Assembly: GCA_965279355.1 (NCBI GenBank)
Contig: OZ257155.1
Span: 186,001 to 250,000, forward strand
DNA: 64,000 nucleotides
Origin: G965279355 sp965279355
GTDB lineage: Bacteria > Pseudomonadota > Alphaproteobacteria > CACIAM-22H2
Direction of reading: 5' to 3'
Shown: one piece after another, positions 1 through 8,653 of the stretch
How the letters are laid out: each line of letters starts with the position of its first letter
How positions within the stretch are numbered: position 1 is the first letter of the stretch
Made by a program: the position numbers and the translations under genes
Notes under the pieces: generated by a model
Seen by the model: only the letters and a program-made list of their open reading frames with translations
What the model was told of the DNA's origin: nothing
Databases searched by the model: none

Positions 1-83
1 TTGAGAAGAATCACCTTGTAGAGGCGCGGCCGCTCGACCTTCGGTTTCGTGTCGGCGCCCGGCTTCGTCGGTATCTCGACCAT
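1..83 (-). CDS. clpS: ATP-dependent Clp protease adaptor ClpS (partial, N-terminus only)
   Basis: Only the first 27 codons lie in the window; the gene runs off the left edge. The reading starts MVEIPTKPG and reaches ERPRLYKVILL, which matches the start of the ClpS core that precedes the NDD motif. An AGGAGGG ribosome site sits just before the ATG at 83. In the family, ClpS binds the ClpA N-domain and delivers N-degron substrates. The gene follows the cupin gene on the same strand after about 40 bases. The call rests on a short stretch, so it is likely rather than certain. Confidence 0.7.
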   Translation of the reverse strand, partial: MVEIPTKPGADTKPKVERPRLYKVILL

Positions 84-122
84 GAGGGCCCTCCTGCGGC
101 GGCGCCGGAGAGGCCCGCACCG

Positions 123-983
123 TCAGGCGGCGCGGGCGATGCTTTCCTGGTTCAGTAGCGGCAGGACCATGGTGAAGACTTGGGTCTCCGCCGTTGCGGC
201 GATCTCTGCTCGCTCGTTGGGACTGACATCGACAACCGAATGCTTGCCGATCTCGGTGCCGCCGCAGGTCGCGGCGCCATCCATGACAAAGAGCAGGCGG
301 ATCGCCGGCTCGGCGGCGACAGATAGACGCGCACCCTTGTCGATGCGGGTCATCTCCATGCGGACGCCGCGCTCGGTGAACATGCCGAGCTGCTTTGTTT
401 CGATGCCCGGGCCGACCTTGCGCCAGTCGAACGCCTCCGGTTCGACCATGACCGGTGCCCGATAACGCGGCTTCGGATAGACCAGCTTGCGACCGCAGAC
501 GGCTTCCCAGATTGCCTCGAACCCGTCCTGGTTTTTCTTTCCGGCGCCGGCGGCGCGGCGGAACACGCCGTCCTTGAACTCGCCCTGGCCGGCGAGCGCC
601 TTGCGGCCCTGATCCATCTGCTCCCAGCTGATATAGCCCTGGCCGCTGGCGCCGCCGAACTGCAGTGTGAGGCCGAGGCGGAATGCGCCGGTATCGACCT
701 GCGGGCCGTAATAGGCACCCTCGGGGAAATAGGCGATCTCGCCGGCGGTGAGGAAGCTGCGCGGCGCGACGCTCATCTTGCCTTCGAGCGAGAAGCGGAT
801 CTGGTCGAAATTATGCCGGTGGCGCGGCGTGTGGTAATCGCCGTCGGTCTTGGCGAGCACCAGCAGGTAGTTCTCCGGCGTGTTCTCGACACCCCAGGCG
901 AGGCGCTTGAACGCCAGCGTTCCGGTTCGGTGACGGGCCGGTCCAACCATCCATTCCAGGTCCTGCTCACGCATGATGCGCAT
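123..983 (-). CDS. cupin-fold protein
   Basis: A 286-residue protein starting MRIMREQDLEW. This ATG is preceded by AAAGGGAG at good spacing, so it is preferred to a longer reading from 1034. The N-terminal half holds a cupin-like stretch with HTPRHRHNFDQIR and a later EIAYFPEGAYYGP, the usual HxH...E and PxG pattern of a metal-binding jelly-roll. The C-terminal half looks like a second, degenerate cupin ending in a region typical of bicupins (LLFVMDGAATCGG). There is no signal peptide or membrane segment, so it is cytoplasmic. The substrate is unknown. It lies between a TauE-type permease and clpS on the same strand. Confidence 0.75.
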   Translation of the reverse strand: MRIMREQDLEWMVGPARHRTGTLAFKRLAWGVENTPENYLLVLAKTDGDYHTPRHRHNFDQIRFSLEGKMSVAPRSFLTAGEIAYFPEGAYYGPQVDTGAFRLGLTLQFGGASGQGYISWEQMDQGRKALAGQGEFKDGVFRRAAGAGKKNQDGFEAIWEAVCGRKLVYPKPRYRAPVMVEPEAFDWRKVGPGIETKQLGMFTERGVRMEMTRIDKGARLSVAAEPAIRLLFVMDGAATCGGTEIGKHSVVDVSPNERAEIAATAETQVFTMVLPLLNQESIARAA

Positions 984-1052
984 CGGCGTGCTCCCTTTAG
1001 GCTTTGCTGACTTGGCCGAAATGCTACTGCACAACGGGCGGCAAGGCGAGTG

Positions 1053-1799
1053 TCAGAATGCCCTGACGAGGAAGCTGCCGCCGATGATCAGGTAGAAAAC
1101 ATAGAGCCAGTTGGTGAAGCGCTTCTCGTCCAGGCGCTTGCGCAGACGCTGCCCGACCCACATCCCGGCGAAGACCGGAATGCACGCCAGCGCCGACCAG
1201 GTGAGCAGTTCGAGATCGGCGATGCCGGCACCGGCGAGACCGATGCCGTAGCCGGTTGCGCCGACAAAATAGACCAGCGAGATCACGCCGACGAACTCGT
1301 CGCGCGGCAGGCGGAGTGCGGCGAGGTAAATCAGCAGCGGCGGCCCGTAGATGGACGTCATGCCGCCCAGCACACCCGCCAGCACACCGACGATCGGTCC
1401 GGCCCAGCGATGCTGCTGCTCGGTGACGCGGATCTGCGGATAAAAATGGGTGAGGCTCGAAAAGCCGACGATCGAGCTTCCGACCAGCAGATAGAGAATC
1501 TTCTCCGGCACCAGCACCAGGATCTGCGTGCCGGCGATCAGGCCGATCAGCAGCAGAACGCACAGCCAGCCGAAACGCTTCAGTCGCCCGCCGATCAGCG
1601 AACTGCCGCCCTCGAAGCTCTGCGCGAAATTCGAGACGACGGTCGGCGCGATCAGCAGGCCGCCGGCGACCGGCAGGCTGTAGACAAGCGAGAGTTGTGG
1701 AATGGCGACCAGCGGCAGGCCGATGCCAAGCGTGCCCTTGACGAGGCCGCCGCTCAGCATGGCGACGACGCCGACGGTCAAAAGCGTGGTGATGTCCAT
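1053..1799 (-). CDS. TauE/SafE-family membrane permease
   Basis: A 248-residue, strongly hydrophobic protein with about seven or eight predicted membrane segments. It carries the family's glycine-rich opening (GGLVKGTLGIGLPLVAIP) and a second internal repeat (GVLAGVLGGMTSIYGPP). TauE/SafE proteins export sulfite, sulfoacetate or related organic anions across the inner membrane. It sits downstream of metC and hisI on the same strand, so a sulfur link is plausible but not proven. The substrate cannot be read from the sequence. A second TauE-type gene lies at 34565. Confidence 0.85.
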   Translation of the reverse strand: MDITTLLTVGVVAMLSGGLVKGTLGIGLPLVAIPQLSLVYSLPVAGGLLIAPTVVSNFAQSFEGGSSLIGGRLKRFGWLCVLLLIGLIAGTQILVLVPEKILYLLVGSSIVGFSSLTHFYPQIRVTEQQHRWAGPIVGVLAGVLGGMTSIYGPPLLIYLAALRLPRDEFVGVISLVYFVGATGYGIGLAGAGIADLELLTWSALACIPVFAGMWVGQRLRKRLDEKRFTNWLYVFYLIIGGSFLVRAF

Positions 1800-1823
1800 T
1801 CCGGGTGTCGATTTTCTAAAGCG

Positions 1824-2225
1824 TCAGCTTTTGTAGAGCTTGCCAGGATCGACGGTCACTTCGGCAATCGTCTCGAGCTTCCCGTTGCGGATCGCGCGGA
1901 AGAAGCAGTTGCGGCGTCCCGTGTGGCAGGCGACGCCTTTCTGGTCGATCAGCAGGAGCAGCGCATCACCGTCGCAGTCGAGACGCATCTCGACCAGGCG
2001 CTGGTCCTGACCCGAACTTTCGCCTTTGCGCCACAGCTTGCCGCGCGACCGCGACCAGTAATGCACCTGACCGGAGGTGAGGGTGTGCGCCAGTGCCGAG
2101 CGGTCCATCCAGGCGACCATGAGCACTTCACCGGTGTCGTGCTGCTGCGCCACGGCGAGGACAAGGCCGTCCGCATTGAAGGACACCTGCTCGACGAGTG
2201 CGGCATAGGCAAGAGGTTCGGTCAT
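1824..2225 (-). CDS. hisI: phosphoribosyl-AMP cyclohydrolase
   Basis: A 133-residue HisI, a normal length for the stand-alone enzyme. It opens the purine ring of phosphoribosyl-AMP, the third step of histidine synthesis, and is a cytoplasmic Zn/Mg enzyme. The metal-binding signatures are visible: DCDGDALL followed by GVACHTGRRNCFFR. The chosen start (MTEPLAY) has GAGGAGA upstream and begins 10 bases after the metC stop; an upstream in-frame start would overlap metC. Being separate from other his genes is common in Alphaproteobacteria. Confidence 0.95.
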   Translation of the reverse strand: MTEPLAYAALVEQVSFNADGLVLAVAQQHDTGEVLMVAWMDRSALAHTLTSGQVHYWSRSRGKLWRKGESSGQDQRLVEMRLDCDGDALLLLIDQKGVACHTGRRNCFFRAIRNGKLETIAEVTVDPGKLYKS

Positions 2226-2235
2226 CGTTTTCTCC

Positions 2236-3411
2236 TCACGCCTGGCGGAGGCGTTCGAAGCCACGTTCGAGATCGGCGATCAGATCTTCGGGATCTTCGA
2301 GGCCCGCATGTAGACGCAGCAGCGGTCCGGTGCCGTCCCATGGCTTGGCGCTGCGGGTACTCTTGGTATCGACCGGAACGATCAGGCTTTCGAACCCGCC
2401 CCAGCTATAACCCATGCCGAACAGGTCCAGGCCGTCGAGCATCGCAGCAACGGCCTTGTCCGAAACCGGCTTCAGTTCGATCGCGAACAGACCGGACGCG
2501 CCGGTGAAGTCACGGCGCCACAATGCGTGATCGGGATCGGCGGGCAGCGCGGGATGACACACCCGCGCCACTTCGGGACGGTCCGCGAGCCAGCGGGCGA
2601 GGGCCAGGCCGTTTTCCTGATGCCGCGCGAGGCGCACGCCCATCGTGCGTAGGCCGCGCAGGGCGAGATAGCAGTCATCCGGAGCGGCTGTCCCGCCGAT
2701 GTCGTCGACGGCGCGCCGGACGGTCGGGAAGGTCGCCTCGTTGCAGGTGATGATGCCCATCATCAGGTCGGAATGGCCGCCGATATACTTGGTCGCGGAC
2801 AGGATCGACACATCGACGCCGAGTGCCAGCGGCTTGAAGTAGAGCGGTGTCGCCCAGGTGTTGTCGATCATCGTGACCAGCTTCGCCTTGCGCGCTTCGG
2901 CGACGATGGCCGGCACGTCCTGCACCTCGAAGGTTCCGGACCCCGGCGATTCCAGGAAAATCAGCTTTGTGTTGGGCTGGATCAGGGACGCGATGCCGGC
3001 GCTAATCCGCGGATCGTAATAGGTCGTCGCCACGCCAAAGCGCGCCAGCACCGTATTGCAGAAACGGCGGGTGGGCCCGTAAACGCTGTCGACCATCAGG
3101 AGGTGATCGCCGGATTTGACGAACGCCATCAGGGCCGCGATGCAGGCCTGCACGCCGGAGCCGACGACGATCGACTGGTGGCCGCCTTCCAGCGCGGCAA
3201 TCGCCTCTTCCAGGGCAAAGGTGGTGGGCGTCCCGTACCGGCCGTAGCGGGTCTTTTTCGGGTCGCGGTCCTTCTGGGCGGCATACAGCGCGGCGACCGT
3301 CGGGAACACGATGGTCGAGGCGTGGTAGACCGCCGGGTTGACGACGCCGTGATTGGCGGCAGGGTCGCGGCCCGCGGAAACGAGCAGCGTATCGGGCTTC
3401 GGCTTCTTCAT
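2236..3411 (-). CDS. metC: cystathionine beta-lyase
   Basis: A 391-residue PLP enzyme of the Cys/Met metabolism family. It splits cystathionine to homocysteine, pyruvate and ammonia in methionine synthesis. Visible motifs are the phosphate-binding region YGRYGTPT, the cofactor aspartate stretch VTMIDNTWATP and the Schiff-base lysine in SATKYIGGHSD. The C-terminal GYSWGGFESL is typical of MetC rather than of cystathionine gamma-synthase. It is transcribed away from the aap operon and leads a minus-strand run with hisI and the TauE-type gene. Other trans-sulfuration activities of this family cannot be excluded. Confidence 0.9.
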   Translation of the reverse strand: MKKPKPDTLLVSAGRDPAANHGVVNPAVYHASTIVFPTVAALYAAQKDRDPKKTRYGRYGTPTTFALEEAIAALEGGHQSIVVGSGVQACIAALMAFVKSGDHLLMVDSVYGPTRRFCNTVLARFGVATTYYDPRISAGIASLIQPNTKLIFLESPGSGTFEVQDVPAIVAEARKAKLVTMIDNTWATPLYFKPLALGVDVSILSATKYIGGHSDLMMGIITCNEATFPTVRRAVDDIGGTAAPDDCYLALRGLRTMGVRLARHQENGLALARWLADRPEVARVCHPALPADPDHALWRRDFTGASGLFAIELKPVSDKAVAAMLDGLDLFGMGYSWGGFESLIVPVDTKSTRSAKPWDGTGPLLRLHAGLEDPEDLIADLERGFERLRQA

Positions 3412-3560
3412 CAGGCAGACGTCTTGCTTGCCCGCATTGGTCGGGCTACCGTTCGGTCAAGACGTACACGTTTGGCTCGGAAATTGCGAGATTTCTTCGC
3501 TTATCCGGCCCGGCGCGATAACGTCGCGGAACGAACTTTGAACTGGAGAGGACCCCTTAC

Positions 3561-4580
3561 ATGACCCTTGGCAAGCTGGCCGTTGCGGCTATTGCGCTGG
3601 TGGCGACCGTTGGTACGGCGCAGGCCCAGCAATCGACTCTCGATGCGGTGAAAGCAAAAGGCTTCATCCAGTGCGGTGTGAATACCGGCCTGGCCGGCTT
3701 CGGCGCTGCGGACAGCCAGGGCGTCTGGAAGGGGCTTGATGTCGACCTTTGCAAATCCGTCGCCGCTGCCGTGTTCGGCGATCCGAACAAGGTCCGCTAT
3801 ACACCGCTTACCGCGGCGCAGCGCTTCACCGCCCTACAGTCGGGCGAAATCGATATCCTGTCGCGTAACACGACCTGGACCCTGCAGCGCGACAGCTCGC
3901 TTGGACTGGATTTCGTCGGAATCAATTTCTACGACGGCCAGGGCTTCATGGTGCACAAAAAGCTCAACGTGAAAAGCGCCAAGGAACTCAACGGCGCGAC
4001 CGTCTGCGTGCAGTCCGGGACGACGACCGAGCTGAACATGGCCGATTTCTTCCGCTCCAACCGCATGCAGTTCACGCCGGTCGTGTTCGAGAAGCTGGAA
4101 GAGACGATCAACGCCTATATCTCCGGCCGCTGCGACGCCTACACGACGGACCGCTCGGGTCTCGCATCGACGCGCTCGAGCCAGGGCAATAATGCCGGCG
4201 AACACATCATCCTGCCGGAAGTGATCTCGAAGGAACCGCTGGGTCCGACGGTGCGGCAGGCCGATCCGAAGTGGACGGATATCGTGCGCTGGTCGTTCTT
4301 CGCGACGGTCGAAGCCGAAGACCTCGGTCTGTCGTCGACGACGATCGACAGCAAGATGAACGATCCGAACCCGAACATTCAGCGCTTCGTCGGCAAGACC
4401 GGCGACATGGGCAAGCAGCTCGGTCTGGAAAACAACTGGTCCTACAACATCATCAAGATGGTCGGCAATTACGGGGAGAGTTATGCCCGCAACATCGAGC
4501 CGATCGGTCTTGAGCGTAAAGGCAGCCCGAACGCGCTCTGGACGAATGGTGGCCTGATCTATGCGCCGCCGGTGCGCTAA
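3561..4580 (+). CDS. aapJ: general L-amino acid ABC transporter, periplasmic binding protein
   Basis: A 339-residue binding protein with a clear signal peptide (KLAVAAIALVATVGTAQAQQ). It matches the AapJ/BztA type by length and by the opening QSTLDAVKAKGFIQCGVNTG and the core GVWKGLDVDLCK. AapJ captures a broad range of L-amino acids in the periplasm and hands them to the AapQ/AapM channel. A GGAGAGG ribosome site precedes the ATG. It is the first gene of a complete four-gene operon and is divergent from metC. Confidence 0.95.
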   Translation: MTLGKLAVAAIALVATVGTAQAQQSTLDAVKAKGFIQCGVNTGLAGFGAADSQGVWKGLDVDLCKSVAAAVFGDPNKVRYTPLTAAQRFTALQSGEIDILSRNTTWTLQRDSSLGLDFVGINFYDGQGFMVHKKLNVKSAKELNGATVCVQSGTTTELNMADFFRSNRMQFTPVVFEKLEETINAYISGRCDAYTTDRSGLASTRSSQGNNAGEHIILPEVISKEPLGPTVRQADPKWTDIVRWSFFATVEAEDLGLSSTTIDSKMNDPNPNIQRFVGKTGDMGKQLGLENNWSYNIIKMVGNYGESYARNIEPIGLERKGSPNALWTNGGLIYAPPVR

Positions 4581-4613
4581 GAAGGCGGAACTCAGGTCGT
4601 AGGGGGCAGAGAC

Positions 4614-5798
4614 GTGGCTCGACCGCGAGGCGCAGCACCGCCGTCCGTCCGTCTCTCCCTCAACGACCCGTTCGTCCGGTCCGTTGTCTACCAGGTTCTG
4701 GTTGTCGGCATCGTCATCGCCGTCATCTGGTATCTGATCCAGAACACAGTGAGCAACCTCGAGGCGCGCAAGATCGCCTCGGGGTTCGGCTTCTTCGATC
4801 GCGAGTCCGGCTTTGCGATCCTGCAGTCCCTGATCGAGTACAGCCCGGCGAGCACCTATTTTCAGGCGCTGGTCGTCGGTCTGCTCAATACGCTTTTGAT
4901 CGCCGGCCTCGGTATCGTTCTCTCTACTATTCTCGGTATTCTGATCGGCGTCGGGCGGCTGTCGCCGAACTGGCTCGTGTCCAAGGTCTGTTCGGTTTAC
5001 GTCGAGGCGATCCGGAATGTGCCGCTCGCGGTGCAGTTGTTCTTCTGGTACGTGCTGATCATCGAGAACCTGCCCGCGGCTAGGCAGGCGCTCAATCCGA
5101 TGCCCGGTGTCTTTCTCTCGCAGCGCGGTTTCGTTATCCCATGGTTCACGCCGCACCCCGTTCATTCATGGATCGGTGCAGCCTTCGTGGCCGGGATTGT
5201 CGGCGCGATTGTCTACTCACGCTGGGCGAAACAGCGGCAGGAACGGACAGGCCAGCAATCGCCGGTCATCCTGGCCAGCACCGGCCTGATCGTCGGATTG
5301 CCGCTGCTTGTTTTTCTGCTGGCTGGTGCGCCACTGGCGCTCGATGTGCCGGAGCTGCGCGGCTTCAATTTCAGCGGCGGCGTGACGTTGATCCCGGAAT
5401 TCGCGGCGCTGCTGCTCGGCCTCACGTTCTACACCGCCTCATTCAATGCGGAGATCGTTCGCAGCGGCATCCTTGCCATCAGCCAGGGGCAGACAGAGGC
5501 GGCATCGGCCCTGGGACTGCGGCGGAGCCTGACCCTGCGCCTTGTCGTCCTGCCGCAGGCGCTGCGTGTCATCATTCCGCCGATGACCAGCCAGTACCTG
5601 AATCTGACCAAGAACAGCTCCCTGGCCATCCTGATCGGCTATCCGGATCTCGTGTTCGCCGCCATGACGGTCATCAATCAGACGGGGCAGGCGATCGAAG
5701 GCATCGGCGTCATCATGGCGGTGTTCCTGACCGTGAGCCTGTCGATCGCGGCGTTCATGAACTGGTACAACAAGAAAATCGCGTTGGTGGAGCGGTAG
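4614..5798 (+). CDS. aapQ: general L-amino acid ABC transporter permease AapQ
   Basis: A 394-residue inner-membrane permease. The proposed start is a GTG with AGGGGG just upstream. It has the N-terminal membrane segment and long periplasmic insertion of the AapQ type, then the HisM-like channel domain (ALVVGLLNTLLIAGLGIVLS). The EAA coupling loop is visible as TEAASALGLRRSLTLRLVVL, followed by PQALRVIIPP. It pairs with AapM to form the channel of the amino acid importer. The aapM ATG follows its TAG immediately. Confidence 0.95.
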   Translation: MARPRGAAPPSVRLSLNDPFVRSVVYQVLVVGIVIAVIWYLIQNTVSNLEARKIASGFGFFDRESGFAILQSLIEYSPASTYFQALVVGLLNTLLIAGLGIVLSTILGILIGVGRLSPNWLVSKVCSVYVEAIRNVPLAVQLFFWYVLIIENLPAARQALNPMPGVFLSQRGFVIPWFTPHPVHSWIGAAFVAGIVGAIVYSRWAKQRQERTGQQSPVILASTGLIVGLPLLVFLLAGAPLALDVPELRGFNFSGGVTLIPEFAALLLGLTFYTASFNAEIVRSGILAISQGQTEAASALGLRRSLTLRLVVLPQALRVIIPPMTSQYLNLTKNSSLAILIGYPDLVFAAMTVINQTGQAIEGIGVIMAVFLTVSLSIAAFMNWYNKKIALVER

Positions 5799-6908
5799 AT
5801 GAGCGACGCTGTCGTCTCCAAACCGCTTCCAAATGCTGGCTGGCAGGATTCACCGCCGGTCCGCTGGGCGCGCGCCAACCTGTTTTCGAGCTGGCTCAGC
5901 ACCGCTGTCACGCTGCTGCTGGCCTATCTGGTGCTCAAGGGTCTGTGGGGCGTGTTCTCCTGGGCATTCCTCAACGCCGTGTGGACGGTCGAGGGAACTA
6001 ACACCCAGATCTGCCGCGATCTGAAAGGAATCGGTGCCTGCTGGGCGCTGATCGCCGAGAAGCACCGGTTTATCCTGTTCGGCACCTATCCGTTCGATGA
6101 GCACTGGCGGCCTACGGTCGTTATCTTCCTGTTTATCGCGCTGTATGTGCTGAGCACTCAGCGGCGGTTCTGGAATATCCGCCTGCTCGCTATCTGGGTC
6201 GTCGGGCTGGGGCTGATCGCCGGACTCATGTGGGGCGGGATTCTAGGATTGCGGTATGTCGAGAGCGAACGGTGGGGCGGCCTGCCGATCACACTGATCC
6301 TGGCGACGTTCGCCATCGCATTCTCGTTTCCGCTCGGGATTCTTCTGGCGCTCGGCCGGCGCTCCGACATGCCGGCGATCAAGATGCTGTGCGTGCTCTA
6401 TATCGAGCTTATTCGCGGCGTGCCGCTCGTCAGTCTCCTGATCATGTCCTCGGTGATGCTGCCTCTGTTCCTGCCCGAGGGCGTCACGTTCGACAAGCTG
6501 CTGCGGGCGCAGATTGCCTTCATCATGTTCGTCTCGGCCTATCTCGCCGAAGTCGTGCGCGGCGGTCTGCAGGCAATTTCCAAGGGCCAGTATGAGGCGG
6601 CCGATGCCCTGGGCCTCAGCTACTGGAAGAAGACCCTGCTGGTCATCCTGCCGCAGGCGCTGCGCATCGTGATCCCGCCGATGGTCAACATCTTCATCGC
6701 CATTTTCAAGGATACGTCGCTGGTCCTGGTCATCGGCATCTTCGATCTGATGACCGCCGCCAAGAACGCGACTGTCGAGCCGGCCTGGCGCGGGTTCAGT
6801 GTCGAAGTCTACGTGTTCGTGTCGCTGATCTATTTTGTGTTCTGCTTCGCGATGTCGAAATACAGCCAGAGCCTCGAGGCCGATCTGGCGCGGGCGCACA
6901 AGCGCTGA
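5799..6908 (+). CDS. aapM: general L-amino acid ABC transporter permease AapM
   Basis: A 369-residue inner-membrane permease that starts directly after the aapQ stop, which implies translational coupling. The C-terminal half is the conserved channel domain with the coupling loop YEAADALGLSYWKKTLLVIL and PQALRIVIPP. The N-terminal half carries extra membrane segments typical of AapM/BztC. It forms a heterodimer with AapQ and docks the AapP ATPase. Confidence 0.95.
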   Translation: MSDAVVSKPLPNAGWQDSPPVRWARANLFSSWLSTAVTLLLAYLVLKGLWGVFSWAFLNAVWTVEGTNTQICRDLKGIGACWALIAEKHRFILFGTYPFDEHWRPTVVIFLFIALYVLSTQRRFWNIRLLAIWVVGLGLIAGLMWGGILGLRYVESERWGGLPITLILATFAIAFSFPLGILLALGRRSDMPAIKMLCVLYIELIRGVPLVSLLIMSSVMLPLFLPEGVTFDKLLRAQIAFIMFVSAYLAEVVRGGLQAISKGQYEAADALGLSYWKKTLLVILPQALRIVIPPMVNIFIAIFKDTSLVLVIGIFDLMTAAKNATVEPAWRGFSVEVYVFVSLIYFVFCFAMSKYSQSLEADLARAHKR

Positions 6909-6923
6909 GGGATGGGGAATTTT

Positions 6924-7667
6924 ATGGCTGAACGACCGATGATCGAACTGCGCAACGTCAACAAATGGTACGGCGCGTTCCACGTCCTGCGCGACATCAA
7001 CCTCGTCGTCGACAAGGGCCAGAAGATCGTGGTGTGCGGGCCGTCCGGCTCCGGCAAGTCGACGATGATCCGCTGCGTCAACCGGCTGGAGGAACACCAG
7101 AGCGGAACGCTGACGGTGGACGGCACGGAGCTGACCAACGATCTGGCGCATATCGATGCCGTGCGGCGCGAAGTCGGCATGGTGTTCCAGCATTTCAATC
7201 TGTTTCCGCATCTGACGGTGCTGGAGAACCTGACACTGGCGCCGATCTGGGTCCGCAAGATTCCCAAGAAGGAAGCGGAAGAGACAGCGATGCACTATCT
7301 CAATCGCGTCCGCATCCCCGAGCAGGCGAACAAATTTCCGGGACAGCTGTCCGGCGGCCAGCAGCAGCGCGTCGCGATCGCGCGCAGCCTGTGCATGAAG
7401 CCGAAGATCATGCTGTTCGACGAGCCGACCTCGGCGCTCGACCCCGAGATGGTCAAGGAAGTCCTCGACACCATGATCGGCCTCGCCAACGACGGCATGA
7501 CCATGATCTGCGTCACCCATGAAATGGGCTTCGCCCGCGCCGTCGCCGACTCAGTGATCTTCATGGACAAGGGCGAGATCGTCGAAAGCGCCCCGCCGAC
7601 GGAGTTCTTCGCCAACCCGAAGAGCGACCGCACCAAGCTGTTCCTCAGCCAGATTCTCGGGCACTAA
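6924..7667 (+). CDS. aapP: general L-amino acid ABC transporter ATP-binding protein
   Basis: A 247-residue ATPase with Walker A (GPSGSGKS), the Q-loop, the LSGGQQQR signature, Walker B (IMLFDEP) and the switch histidine (CVTHEMGFA). It powers amino acid import by AapQM. The start at 6924 (MAERPM) is preferred because GGGGA lies at good spacing before it; an ATG at 6912 in the same frame would sit too close to its upstream purines. It is the last gene of the aap operon and is followed by a palindromic repeat. Confidence 0.95.
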   Translation: MAERPMIELRNVNKWYGAFHVLRDINLVVDKGQKIVVCGPSGSGKSTMIRCVNRLEEHQSGTLTVDGTELTNDLAHIDAVRREVGMVFQHFNLFPHLTVLENLTLAPIWVRKIPKKEAEETAMHYLNRVRIPEQANKFPGQLSGGQQQRVAIARSLCMKPKIMLFDEPTSALDPEMVKEVLDTMIGLANDGMTMICVTHEMGFARAVADSVIFMDKGEIVESAPPTEFFANPKSDRTKLFLSQILGH

Positions 7668-7682
7668 TCAGTCGTTTTGGTC

Positions 7683-7758
7683 GTCATGGCCGCGCTTGTC
7701 GCGGCCATCCACGGCATCGTCGAGAGACGTGGATGCCCGGGTCAAGCCCGGGCATGAC
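7683..7758. repeat. composite palindromic repeat, REP-like
   Basis: A 76-base element between aapP and the next gene. It has two perfect hairpins: ATGGCCGCG / CGCGGCCAT with loop CTTGT, and ATGCCCGGG / CCCGGGCAT with loop TCAAG. These are bracketed by GTCAT at the left end and ATGAC at the right, and joined through CCACG / CGTGG. The whole can fold into a cruciform-like structure. Such elements are common between genes in Alphaproteobacteria. It may end or stabilise the aap transcript, but that is inference. Confidence 0.8.
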
Positions 7759-7784
7759 AAATGGTGTTTTACTGGGAGTCACGC

Positions 7785-8168
7785 ATGCTTTCGTTTGCCG
7801 ATATCGAGAAAATCTACAGCGGCCTGATCGGCTATTTTCCCGGGAAGCAGAAGGATCGGGTGCAGCGCGGGATACGGCTCGATGCGGAGTTCACGCACAA
7901 GGTGGAGACGGTGCGTCAGCACGCCGTTGCGCCCAAACAGCTCGATCTCAAGACCTCGCAGCTTATCGCGTTCGGGATTCTGGTGAATAACCTGTCGCAC
8001 GGTGCCGTCAATCATGGCTGCGCCGCGTTGCGCGCCGGAGCGACGGAGGAGGAACTGCACGCCGTCGCCGAGATGACGTTCCTGTTCCGCGGCCTCCCGG
8101 CGCTGAATTTCGCCGAGGAGGCAATCGCGGGCGCGCTGGAGGCCTTCAAGAAGTCGAAGGCCGCCTGA
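7785..8168 (+). CDS. carboxymuconolactone decarboxylase-family (AhpD-like) protein
   Basis: A 127-residue small helical protein of the CMD/AhpD fold. GGGAG before the ATG at 7785 supports this start over one 24 bases upstream. The family core is seen in LDLKTSQLIAFGILVNNLSH and NHGCAALRAGATEEEL. In redox-active members a CxxC lies seven and four residues before the conserved His; here those positions are Leu and Gly, so a thiol peroxidase role is unlikely. It could be a lactone decarboxylase-like or a non-catalytic protein. The gene stands alone after the aap operon. Confidence 0.8.
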   Translation: MLSFADIEKIYSGLIGYFPGKQKDRVQRGIRLDAEFTHKVETVRQHAVAPKQLDLKTSQLIAFGILVNNLSHGAVNHGCAALRAGATEEELHAVAEMTFLFRGLPALNFAEEAIAGALEAFKKSKAA

Positions 8169-8183
8169 AGAGCTCCCGTTGTT

Positions 8184-8525
8184 TCAGGCCTCGGGGCCGA
8201 GCGCCGCGACCGCGGGAAGCTGCTGCCAGTCCTGCCCGGTATAGACCATGCACGAAATGCCGCTGGCCATCGAATAGAGCAGGGTCCAGGTCGAACCGTT
8301 CGGGCTGGCGAGGATTTCGAGGACCGCATTGCCGTTATCGGCGATGCCGACCGCCATGGTCCGCTCCTGATAGTCTCCGGAGAGCTGCTTGACGAGATCC
8401 GCGCGCGGGCCGCAGAGACGTGCCTGCTGGGCTTCGGCGCTGGCGGCGCCGAATGTGCTGAGCGCGATGAGCGCAACGCCCGTCAACCAACCGAATGTGC
8501 GTCGTGAGGTAGAACGTGCAGTCAT
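8184..8525 (-). CDS. secreted protein of unknown function
   Basis: A 113-residue protein with a positively charged start and a signal peptide cut after an AEAQ-type site. The mature part opens CGPRADLVKQL, a pattern found in small exported proteins of Rhizobiales, and carries a second cysteine near the C-terminus (GISCMVYTG) that could pair with the first. No catalytic motif is seen. It is convergent with the CMD-like gene and stands alone. No function is proposed. Confidence 0.7.
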   Translation of the reverse strand: MTARSTSRRTFGWLTGVALIALSTFGAASAEAQQARLCGPRADLVKQLSGDYQERTMAVGIADNGNAVLEILASPNGSTWTLLYSMASGISCMVYTGQDWQQLPAVAALGPEA

Positions 8526-8653
8526 TGCTAATTCCTCCTCTGTAAGGGCCGAAATGACGGCCGCATTGCGAGGAGACCATTCCGTGCCGAAAGGGTGAAG
8601 AATTCGGAAATTTCCGGGCGCCGGATGGCCGCTTCAAACTTCTGTATGAGCGG

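Noticed and set aside
1050..2507. 485-codon plus-strand frame over TauE, hisI and metC
   Set aside because: It crosses three well-supported minus-strand genes and lacks any recognisable motif.
3412..3560. metC leader examined for a SAM riboswitch
   Set aside because: No SAM-II-type structure could be recognised by eye between metC and aapJ.
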